NCBI GenBank assembly: GCA_015233705.1
Contig: JADFXE010000002.1
Coordinates: 10,529-26,134, forward strand
Reading direction: 5' to 3'
Source of the DNA: Candidatus Omnitrophota bacterium
GTDB lineage: Bacteria; Omnitrophota; Koll11; Zapsychrales; Fredricksoniimonadaceae
DNA length: 15,606 nucleotides
Made by a program: the position numbers and the translations under genes. The notes under the pieces were generated by a model. That model saw nothing but the letters and a program-made list of their open reading frames with translations, had not been told where the DNA came from and did not search any database. Shown in pieces: positions 7,183 to 12,942 of this stretch (position 1 is the first letter of the stretch; each line of letters starts with the position of its first letter).

Positions 7183-7479
7183 TCAGGTCTGGATCTTGTC
7201 CTTCCCCATGCGGTGGCCGGTCTGGATAACGGTGACGCTACCAGGAACCGGGTAACACGGCGCATGACAGGTGAGGCACATGAACTCGCCTTCTTCAAGG
7301 CGTCGCCCAAGTTTTCCACGCTGCCGCAGAAGGAATTGATGGACATCCCCGCTCATGACCTTGTATGGACGAGAGGGTTTGTTAAGGACGGGCAATCCCT
7401 GCCTGACCCAGTCCTGAACCGTCCGGATATGGACACCGAGGATTTTTGATGTTTCCGATAGAGAGTACGCTCGATTCAT
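7183..7479 (-). CDS. HTH/zinc-ribbon protein cut short by an in-frame TGA
   Basis: The 98-residue product starts MNRAYSLSETSKILGVHIRTVQDWVRQG, a MerR/excisionase-like helix-turn-helix, followed by a basic region and EFMCLTCHAP, the first CxxC of a zinc ribbon. A TGA at 7183-7185 stops it before the second CxxC, yet the same frame continues with GTCHNCGGKTSRLG and ends at TGA 7051-7053, just upstream of the recombinase ribosome binding site. The uninterrupted gene would be 142 residues (7051-7479), matching a family of HTH plus two-CxxC proteins that accompany this recombinase type. The start is set by GGAGG 6 bp upstream of ATG 7479. Probable role: excisionase-like regulator, likely impaired here. 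Confidence 0.8.
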   Translation of the reverse strand: MNRAYSLSETSKILGVHIRTVQDWVRQGLPVLNKPSRPYKVMSGDVHQFLLRQRGKLGRRLEEGEFMCLTCHAPCYPVPGSVTVIQTGHRMGKDKIQT

Positions 7480-7508
7480 GTGAAGCCTCCGATATGGATG
7501 TTTCTTTT

Positions 7509-7703
7509 TCATAGGCGGCTTTCCGGTTGTTGTATCTCCGCGTGCCCGCCTTCACGCTGTTGTTTGAGTTCAATAAGGTATTCAAAAAGATCCAGCGCGT
7601 TGTCCGCGATCTCCCGGGCGTCCTCAAGCGTCAGCGGCGTGTCGCTGTGCGGTTGGAAGAGGTTGATGGTTCGTTGTAAGTAATCTTTTGGATACGTGGT
7701 CAC
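7509..7703 (-). CDS. Small conserved mobile-element protein
   Basis: A 64-residue acidic, helical protein: YLQRTINLFQPHSDTPLTLEDAREIADNALDLFEYLIEL. From memory this matches a family of short proteins with a core like FQPYYxxxLTEEDAREI found beside recombinases on bacterial mobile elements; no molecular function is known to me. The start is taken as GTG 7703 because GGAG lies 5 bp upstream; the alternative GTG 7709 overlaps that site. It is the first gene of the minus-strand operon, with its TGA forming ATGA with an unused upstream ATG of the HTH gene. The ribosome binding site lies inside the inverted repeat 7709-7731, so a repressor or mRNA hairpin there could control it. Confidence 0.7.
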   Translation of the reverse strand: MTTYPKDYLQRTINLFQPHSDTPLTLEDAREIADNALDLFEYLIELKQQREGGHAEIQQPESRL

Positions 7704-7708
7704 AAGCA

Positions 7709-7731
7709 CTCCATAAATTGGCGTTATGGAG
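7709..7731. promoter_or_regulatory. Candidate operator: 8-bp inverted repeat at the operon start
   Basis: CTCCATAA (7709-7716) and TTATGGAG (7724-7731) form a perfect inverted repeat with a 7-bp spacer. It covers the expected transcription start and the ribosome binding site of the first operon gene, a classic position for a repressor operator. Arms plus a 7-bp spacer would also fit a tyrosine-recombinase core site. Confidence 0.6.
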
Positions 7732-7734
7732 GGG

Positions 7735-7762
7735 AGTATATCCGAGATTTTTGGAGAAACAA
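7735..7762 (-). promoter_or_regulatory. Promoter of the recombinase operon
   Basis: On the minus strand, TTGTTT (7762-7757) and TATACT (7740-7735) are spaced by 16 bp. Transcription would start near 7728, inside the inverted repeat, and read the six genes down to the serine recombinase, which are separated by at most about 50 bp (apart from the broken HTH gene). Confidence 0.6.
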
Positions 7763-7793
7763 TTTGCCCAATTAGCCCATTATCGACGGGATT

Positions 7794-7805
7794 TGGGTAT
7801 ACCCA
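7794..7805. promoter_or_regulatory. 12-bp perfect palindrome TGGGTATACCCA
   Basis: The palindrome lies 32 bp upstream of the operon -35 element. GCCCA half-site-like words occur nearby in plus orientation at 7766 and 7775. It is a candidate activator or repressor site; nothing ties it to a particular protein. Confidence 0.4.
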
Positions 7806-7850
7806 GAGGAGGAGAATCTTGTTACATTTGGGGAGGGTAAAACAGGAACA

Positions 7851-8951
7851 TTAGGAGGGTTTTGGTGATCGCCTGGGGCGCTCTTTATGACCGAGTCTTC
7901 GATTGCGATTGGTTTTTCTTCTGATATGGCTGCAGTTTCGCCCGTCATACGCAAGGGCGCATCCTTTCTTATTCCATTGGTAGCGCATCGCGTAGCCGCA
8001 TTTAGGACATAAGGAAAGCAGCTTGTCTTTATGAAGATCTGCTATCAGATCAATGATAAATTGATGACATAAGTCATAGATTGGGTCGGGATGATTGGTG
8101 ACTGTCTGTATCAAAGCATTGAGCTTCTTTTGATATTGGGGAAGGGAGTTCTTAATTGGAAAACTTTGGTTATTCAGCCATTCGCTGCTGAGGGTCGCGA
8201 TCTTGAATAGCAGGTCAAGGAATTTTTCTTTATCAATGGCATCATAACCAAGATTGAAATGCACTATGTCGTATAGCCTTGGGAAGAGATTTGTGCTGTC
8301 TTCCTCGCCGTAATCACTGATCAGCCCGGAGTTGGTTGTCTTGTAATTGGACCGGATCTTCTCAACCACTGTCGCAAGCCTCTTTTTATCTTTGGCCGGT
8401 ACAAAGGGGTCTTGGTTATGTGTATCCAAGAAGCTACTGGCCAAAAGAGGATATATGCGTTTTGGAAATGTCCTGATTGGAGGGAGCCTCGGGGGTCGGA
8501 GGGGTTTGTGAAAGCATAGCTCTATCTTCAGCAAAATAATTTTCTGATTTCTTTCAATCGCGGAGGATAAATAAGTTGTTTCTTTTATATTAAAATCCTT
8601 GATGGGGATGAGTATCGGATGATTGCGTCTTGGGGATAGGCTATCTTCATGTAATTTTTTCCGGATGGCTCGGAACTCATCTATTGTGCGTCCTAAGAAT
8701 GTTCCCAATCTGCCATAATTGCTGGGTATGGCATTGCCTGAGCCCGGAAGATCATTGCGCAACAAAATAAAGATCGCCAACAGGTATTGGCCGTTTGCGT
8801 GGCCGTCCGGAAGCGTTGGATCATGGATTTCGTCCATAAAGTGTTTTATTTGTCCGCGGACATGATAGCCGTGATATTCTTCCGGACAGAAGATTTCTAT
8901 AGAATTGCTGGGGCTTTGGAAGTCTGGATCGAGTTTGGATAAGATGTTCAT
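7851..8951 (-). CDS. Unrecognised protein with C-terminal zinc ribbon
   Basis: I do not recognise this 366-residue protein. It has no signal peptide or membrane helix. The N-terminal two thirds are mixed alpha/beta with scattered basic stretches (IRKKLHEDSLSPRRNHP, PLRPPRLPPIRTFPKR). The C-terminus has a putative zinc ribbon: CPKCGYAMRYQWNKKGC followed 8 residues later by GRNCSHIRRK and a very basic tail (RRLGHKERPRRSPKPS), suggesting nucleic-acid binding. The CxxC...C...C pattern with conserved basics loosely recalls CGNR-type fingers. Its codons are more AT-rich than host genes, consistent with mobile-element origin. It ends about 150 bp upstream of the recombinase operon start on the same strand. 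ATG 8951 has only a weak GAG upstream. Confidence 0.75.
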   Translation of the reverse strand: MNILSKLDPDFQSPSNSIEIFCPEEYHGYHVRGQIKHFMDEIHDPTLPDGHANGQYLLAIFILLRNDLPGSGNAIPSNYGRLGTFLGRTIDEFRAIRKKLHEDSLSPRRNHPILIPIKDFNIKETTYLSSAIERNQKIILLKIELCFHKPLRPPRLPPIRTFPKRIYPLLASSFLDTHNQDPFVPAKDKKRLATVVEKIRSNYKTTNSGLISDYGEEDSTNLFPRLYDIVHFNLGYDAIDKEKFLDLLFKIATLSSEWLNNQSFPIKNSLPQYQKKLNALIQTVTNHPDPIYDLCHQFIIDLIADLHKDKLLSLCPKCGYAMRYQWNKKGCALAYDGRNCSHIRRKTNRNRRLGHKERPRRSPKPS

Positions 8952-8960
8952 GTGACTCGC

Positions 8961-8989
8961 ATTTTATAGCAAAGCATATCCTGGCTCAA
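8961..8989 (-). promoter_or_regulatory. Possible promoter for the zinc-ribbon gene
   Basis: On the minus strand, TTGAGC (8989-8984) and TAAAAT (8966-8961) are 17 bp apart. The start would fall near 8953, almost at the ATG 8951, implying a nearly leaderless transcript, which fits the lack of a good ribosome binding site. For the divergent + strand gene at 9107 I see no convincing -35/-10 pair in the 155-bp spacer, only an AT-rich run at 9027-9047. Confidence 0.4.
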
Positions 8990-9106
8990 GCATTGTTTGT
9001 CCCAAAAAGCAGGTTGGCTGGCAGGGTATAAAATAATATGTTATCCTTTAGATGTCTTTCAAATTTCAATAAAGCTAAGGGCTGATAACCAAACGGGAGA
9101 AAGTTT

Positions 9107-12100
9107 ATGCTCGGACATTTTTTATTTCAAACCAGTCGAAGGATTATCAGCCTCGTTCTGATCATCGCTTTGGCGTTTAGTCCAACCTTCAGCTACGCCC
9201 AGAGCGCGTTCGTTGCGACGCTTCCGGCACCGGGTACGATGGTGGCGACGTCTGATGCCTTTGTGCCGGTTCTGGTCAAAGGTCTTGTTGTTCACCCCGA
9301 CAAACCGCTCAACTTCGACTTCATCGTTGATTCCGGTAACGATTCTGCCGACCAGTCCGTCGTTAAGGAACAAAGTCAGCGCATGGCGCAATACTTTCTG
9401 GCCGCGATCACTGTTCCTGAGGAACAGCTTTGGGTCAACCTTTCCCCGTACGAGAAGGACCGTGTTATTGAGAAGGAGCTGGGCCAGACCGTACTCGGTC
9501 GTGACATGCTTGCGCAGGACTATATTCTCAAGCAGGTGACGTCTTCATTGATCTATCCCGAGAAAGGCTTGGGTAAGGAGTTCTGGGCGCAGGTTTATGC
9601 TGAGGCGCAGGCGAAGTTTGGCACGACGGACATTCCGGTCGATACGTTCAATAAGGTTTGGATCATGCCGGAGAAGGCGGAAGTCTATGAAAAGGGCAAT
9701 GCGGTTTATGTGACAGATGCGAAGCTCAGGGTTATGCTTGACAGCGACCGCACAGCCATGTCGCAGAACGCATCGGGTGCCGTAACGGACGATAAGGCGG
9801 CTGTTGCCAAGGCCGTGATGCGTGAGATCGTTGTTCCGGCTATTGAGAAAGAGGTTAATGAAGGCAAGAATTTCGCAGCGATACGGCAGGTGTACCACGC
9901 CGCGATTTTGGCGAAGTGGTACCGCGAGCTTATTCAGAACACACTTCTCGCTGATGCGTATGTCGGGAGGAACAAGGTTGCAGGTGTGACCACAGACGAG
10001 AAGGCCCTTAAAGAAGAGATCTATCAGCGCTACATTGCGGCATACAAGAAGGGGGTGTTTAGCTATATCAAGGAAGAAGCCACCGCTACCGGTACAACAT
10101 TGCCACGGAAGTATTTCTCGGGTGGAGAGCAGCTCAATCGAATCATCTTGACGCATACAGATAGTGCCATGGCGTTGAATCAAAAGGTTGGCCAGCTTTC
10201 GAAGATTGATTTTGCGATGAGTAAGGCAAAAGACGCGAAGATGGATAATAATGTTCCTCGGTGGAAAAAGCTGGCTAGCGTCTTGGGTCTCAACTGGCTC
10301 GCCTACCGCGCGTTGAAAAGCGGGAATTCTGAAAAGCAGATCAAGGCGATCCAGTATTTTGTTGCGCGCAAGGATAAAAAGGCGATTCCTGCTATTGCTA
10401 ATGAGGTCACTACTTATGACCTTCAAGTTCGTGTAGCCGCGCGTCAGGCATTAGAGACTCTTGGTGCGGATCGGGAGCTTGTTTTTCAGGCACATGTTAA
10501 GTGGCTTTATAGTCCTGATACGATTGCATTTCTCGGGAACTTCGGCGATAAGCGGGCCATTGAGCCGATTGTTAAAGTTATTGACGAGATTTCCGAAAGT
10601 TTTTCTTATCGGGAAACTTATAGGGGGCATTATCAGTATGTTGATGGGTTTATCGATAGGCGGACGGAAGAGAAGTTAATTGTTGCGCTTGGGGCGTTGA
10701 AGAATTTGGGCGCGGATCGGGAAACGCTTTTTCAGGAGAATGTGAAGGTGGTTGGTTATCCTGATGCTGTTGAGTTTCTTGGGAACTTGGGGGATAGGCG
10801 CGCAGTTCCGTACATTAAAAAGATGTTAAGTGACGCAAGGGCAAATGATCGCACACGTTACCTTGCGCATGAAGCCTTAGAGCGGTTAGGGGATTTTCCG
10901 CAGACTTCAGCGGAGGAGAAGTCGTTTCAGGTGGAGTTAGAGGCCATTGAATTCGATAGATTGGATAAATATAAAGGGCCTGACATTATTAGACATTTAG
11001 GTAATTTGGGTGATAAGCGGGCAATTGATCCAATTGCTATAATTTTGGAAAAATGGCAATTTTATCATGATGACAACGATGGCAGCGTAAAAAAGGCCGC
11101 ACTTTCCGCACTAGATCAATTATGCACCGATTCTGATTCTCAATACCGGGTCGGTACTGTGGGGTTGAAGAGTGATCATTGGGAAATTCGCAAATGGGCG
11201 ATTGATATGCTGGTGAAATCTGGGCACGATATTTCTGTTTTTCTAAATGACAGTTTACCGCAAAGCGCATATTCAGGGTCACCAGATCATCTGGCTCAGA
11301 ATTATTTTCGGGATATTTTGCATCGAAGAGGTGACGCTAGAGGGGATTATATTTATTCTTATGTGCCTTCAGTTGAAGGGCCTGAAGAGTTGGTTTCCGA
11401 TGACCGCGTTAATGAGGGTGGTTATTATAGGAGCGAAATTCTTGTGGAAGGTTATTGGGAACTTCGCTTGCGAGGTGCGGATGCTGCTATGACCAATGAT
11501 GTGCCCCGTTGGAAAAAACTCGCCGGTGTTCTTGGTTTTAATTGGCTTGCTTACCGTGCGTTGAAGAACGGAAGGCCGGAGAAGCAGGTCAAGGCGATTC
11601 GGTATTTTGTTGCGCGTAAAGATAGGCGGGCTATTGGCAGCATTGCTGAGATGGTCAGCAATGACAACCTTCTTGTCCGTGCAGCGGCGCGTGAGGCTCT
11701 GGAGAAATTGGAGGCTGGTCGGGAAACGATTTTCCAGGCGAGTATCAAATCGTTTCAATTTCTTGATACGATTGAGTATCTTAAGAGTCTTGGCGATCTT
11801 CGCATTATGAAAGCAATTACAGATTATCAAATTGCAGAGGAAACCAGAAGGGCTATTGCAGCAGAAGGCATCAAAAAATTAGAGGAAGCCAAAAGGGCGG
11901 AGGAGGGCAGGAAAGTCAAAAGACTTTTAGAATGGAATTCTTATGGACGCGATCAGGCCGTTAGAAGACTTAATGACGCTTATTACGCGAATTTTGGTGA
12001 TAATTTTTATTATGGAGAAAGCCCATCTTTATCAGAGTATTTGGCGCAAGAAGATAAAGCTAAACAGTTTTGGTTAGATGGGTTTGATTTTGTGGTAAGT

Positions 12101-12430
12101 TTAGAGGTTACGGATTGGGAGTTGGTCGATATGTATCCTGAAAGGAAATATCCTAAAGCGTACGCAGTCCATCTTGAGCAGGGTGCAAGTTTGACAAGCA
12201 GCCAGGATGCCGCACAAAGATATGTTAATGGTGGTATTGACATTCAGAACATTGATGTCGCGCATAAGAATGGCAGTGCGAAGATTCAATTTAATGATCA
12301 GGCCATACGTGACGTGCTTAAGAACGGCTTTAACGGTTTCACGCCGGTGATCATTAACATTACGCCAGTTCAAAGCCCTCTGATGATCCTGGGCGTGAAT
12401 CAGGCGGAGGTAGCGGAAGCACACACGTAA
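9107..12430 (+). CDS. Exported modular HEAT-repeat protein, Omnitrophota type
   Basis: A 1107-residue protein with a Sec signal peptide: two Arg, a hydrophobic core IISLVLIIALAF, and likely cleavage after SYA at residue 31. Residues ~32-350 form a conserved N-module (KGLVVHPDKPLNFDF, VNLSPYEKDRVIEKELGQ, DTFNKVWIMPEKAEVY). From memory it recurs on many large exported Omnitrophota proteins, as does the C-terminal tail (GGIDIQNIDV, GFTPVIINITPVQSP). Between them are HEAT/PBS-lyase-like repeats marked by phrases such as NLGDKRAIDPI, and an 85-residue block duplicated at ~381-465 and ~797-881. A charged helix follows near residue 905. GGGAGA lies 6 bp upstream of ATG 9107. The middle (about 10450-12150) is more AT-rich than either end. 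It is the last gene before attR and the probable cargo; function unknown, perhaps protein binding outside the cytoplasm. Confidence 0.9.
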   Translation: MLGHFLFQTSRRIISLVLIIALAFSPTFSYAQSAFVATLPAPGTMVATSDAFVPVLVKGLVVHPDKPLNFDFIVDSGNDSADQSVVKEQSQRMAQYFLAAITVPEEQLWVNLSPYEKDRVIEKELGQTVLGRDMLAQDYILKQVTSSLIYPEKGLGKEFWAQVYAEAQAKFGTTDIPVDTFNKVWIMPEKAEVYEKGNAVYVTDAKLRVMLDSDRTAMSQNASGAVTDDKAAVAKAVMREIVVPAIEKEVNEGKNFAAIRQVYHAAILAKWYRELIQNTLLADAYVGRNKVAGVTTDEKALKEEIYQRYIAAYKKGVFSYIKEEATATGTTLPRKYFSGGEQLNRIILTHTDSAMALNQKVGQLSKIDFAMSKAKDAKMDNNVPRWKKLASVLGLNWLAYRALKSGNSEKQIKAIQYFVARKDKKAIPAIANEVTTYDLQVRVAARQALETLGADRELVFQAHVKWLYSPDTIAFLGNFGDKRAIEPIVKVIDEISESFSYRETYRGHYQYVDGFIDRRTEEKLIVALGALKNLGADRETLFQENVKVVGYPDAVEFLGNLGDRRAVPYIKKMLSDARANDRTRYLAHEALERLGDFPQTSAEEKSFQVELEAIEFDRLDKYKGPDIIRHLGNLGDKRAIDPIAIILEKWQFYHDDNDGSVKKAALSALDQLCTDSDSQYRVGTVGLKSDHWEIRKWAIDMLVKSGHDISVFLNDSLPQSAYSGSPDHLAQNYFRDILHRRGDARGDYIYSYVPSVEGPEELVSDDRVNEGGYYRSEILVEGYWELRLRGADAAMTNDVPRWKKLAGVLGFNWLAYRALKNGRPEKQVKAIRYFVARKDRRAIGSIAEMVSNDNLLVRAAAREALEKLEAGRETIFQASIKSFQFLDTIEYLKSLGDLRIMKAITDYQIAEETRRAIAAEGIKKLEEAKRAEEGRKVKRLLEWNSYGRDQAVRRLNDAYYANFGDNFYYGESPSLSEYLAQEDKAKQFWLDGFDFVVSLEVTDWELVDMYPERKYPKAYAVHLEQGASLTSSQDAAQRYVNGGIDIQNIDVAHKNGSAKIQFNDQAIRDVLKNGFNGFTPVIINITPVQSPLMILGVNQAEVAEAHT
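10247..10501 (+). repeat. Internal duplication of the HEAT gene, copy 1
   Basis: Encodes an 85-residue block beginning NNVPRWKKLASVLGLNWLAY. It aligns without gaps to 11495-11749; by my count about 57 of 85 residues are identical, with near-identical DNA around GTATTTTGTTGCGCG. Confidence 0.85.
11495..11749 (+). repeat. Internal duplication of the HEAT gene, copy 2
   Basis: Encodes NDVPRWKKLAGVLGFNWLAY and onward, the second copy of the block at 10247-10501, 1248 bp downstream. Both copies follow a short AM-containing linker (KAKDAKMD and DAAMT), as if each starts a HEAT module. Confidence 0.85.
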
Positions 12431-12433
12431 TGA

Positions 12434-12538
12434 TTAAACCGGCGCCAGGCGCTCTGGTCGCGAAGTAATGACGGCTGGTTTTTCAAAGAAATCCTCCGCT
12501 TCCGGCGACTCAAGCCAGTTGCAAAACTCGTCCAACTG
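12434..12538 (-). other. Displaced 3' end of the serine recombinase gene (34 codons + stop)
   Basis: On the minus strand the recombinase reading frame, entering through the attR core (ACATGGCTGACCC, TWLT), continues as QLDEFCNWLESPEAEDFF and on to ERLAPV, then TAA at 12436-12434. This stop is 3 bp from the convergent stop of the HEAT gene (12430). In the integrated state the segment has no start and is not joined to the recombinase; in an excised circle it would be its C-terminus. A 34-codon open run alone has roughly a one in five chance, so the argument rests on frame, protein-like composition and the snug stop placement. Confidence 0.65.
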
Positions 12539-12552
12539 GGTCAGCCATGTTG
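12538..12552. other. attR core (15-bp direct repeat)
   Basis: Exact second copy of GGGTCAGCCATGTTG from 3348-3362. No tRNA body precedes it, so it is the downstream junction. Joining 3362 to 12553 restores tRNA-Gln followed 13 nt later by its terminator. Confidence 0.85.
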
Positions 12553-12560
12553 TTCCACAT

Positions 12561-12604
12561 GCGAAAAACCACCATCCCGTAGGGGAGGTGGTTTTTCGCT
12601 TTTT
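12561..12604 (+). terminator. Original tRNA-Gln terminator, displaced by the element
   Basis: GCGAAAAACCACC (12561-12573) pairs perfectly with GGTGGTTTTTCGC (12587-12599). An inner TCCC/GGGG stem (one G-T pair) closes a GTA loop, and five T follow. It is an excellent intrinsic terminator. The nearest upstream + strand gene is the element's HEAT gene, which it may now terminate. Confidence 0.9.
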
Positions 12605-12622
12605 GGGGGAAACAACATGGCT

Positions 12623-12648
12623 GCACCCTCAAGGATTCTTGAGGGTGC
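12623..12648. repeat. Perfect 11-bp hairpin with GATT loop
   Basis: GCACCCTCAAG (12623-12633) pairs with CTTGAGGGTGC (12638-12648) around GATT. There is no T-run. With 12663-12743 and 12753-12780 it makes the 12605-12942 spacer a run of palindromes; I see no convincing gene there. Confidence 0.65.
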
Positions 12649-12662
12649 CACGTGGACAGAAG

Positions 12663-12743
12663 GAACTCAGGCCTGTCGGCCTGAGCCAATTCGCCCAGCC
12701 AACTTGCGCCGGCAAGAAGGCCTCCGCAAGTTGGGGGCTCATT
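12663..12743. repeat. Two-hairpin palindromic repeat, copy B
   Basis: GAACTCAGGCC-loop-GGCCTGAG, then AATTCG and CCA, then CAACTTGCG pairing with CGCAAGTTG, then GGGGCTCATT. The block order and stems match copy A at 3197-3279; loops differ and stem 2 has compensatory changes. Without the element, copies A and B would bracket tRNA-Gln and its terminator. Confidence 0.8.
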
Positions 12744-12752
12744 GGAAATGGC

Positions 12753-12780
12753 TGCTCAGAAAAGGATTCTTTCCTGAGCA
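12753..12780. repeat. 12-bp hairpin with GATT loop
   Basis: TGCTCAGAAAAG (12753-12764) pairs with CTTTCCTGAGCA (12769-12780) with one mismatch around GATT, the same loop and AGGATTCTT centre as the hairpin at 12623. Confidence 0.55.
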
Positions 12781-12861
12781 AGCTAACCGCGCATCTCGTA
12801 TGGGAAAGTGAAATCCGGGGCCTCCAGATTGTCCCCCGTCCGGCGAGCGACATAATTTCGC

Positions 12862-12888
12862 TTGCGTTGGGGGGGGGTGATATAAAAT
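12862..12888 (+). promoter_or_regulatory. Candidate promoter with a G9 tract in its spacer
   Basis: TTGCGT (12862-12867) and TAAAAT (12883-12888) are 15 bp apart, and the spacer contains nine consecutive G (12869-12877). This is about 55 bp before the histone-like gene. TATAAA at 12881 with TTCGCT at 12857 (18 bp) is an alternative reading that also spans the G tract. Confidence 0.4.
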
Positions 12889-12942
12889 CCCTTCTATTCA
12901 TTGAAGTAAAAGCCTGCGCAAGCATCAAAAATGGAGGACTGG

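Larger units (their letters stand above)
3348..12552. mobile_element. 9.2 kb integrative element in the 3' end of tRNA-Gln
   Basis: The 15-bp direct repeat GGGTCAGCCATGTTG (3348-3362 and 12538-12552) brackets the segment; the left copy includes the tRNA 3' end, and the right copy is followed by a perfect intrinsic terminator with no gene to serve, evidently the original tRNA terminator. Inside are two site-specific recombinases of different chemistry, phage-type regulators (Bro-N, XRE, HTH), an unrecognised zinc-ribbon protein and a large exported HEAT-repeat protein. No replication, conjugation or capsid genes are visible, so it is probably an integrative or mobilisable island rather than a complete phage or conjugative element. 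Base composition falls in parts of the interior (for example 7851-9060 and 10450-12150) compared with the host flanks. Confidence 0.85.

Noticed and set aside
7183..7185. TGA as selenocysteine or general stop reassignment
   Set aside because: TGA clearly ends other genes here (the XRE, histone-like and MamK-like genes). The downstream hairpin has a 3-nt AAC loop unlike a bacterial SECIS, and a nonsense mutation is simpler.
9545..10426. 293-codon minus-strand open frame antisense to the HEAT gene
   Set aside because: A shadow of the conserved N-module; the sense-strand protein is clear.
12538..12557. Second tRNA gene at the right junction
   Set aside because: Only the last 10 nt of a tRNA are present; no D, anticodon or T arm precedes them.
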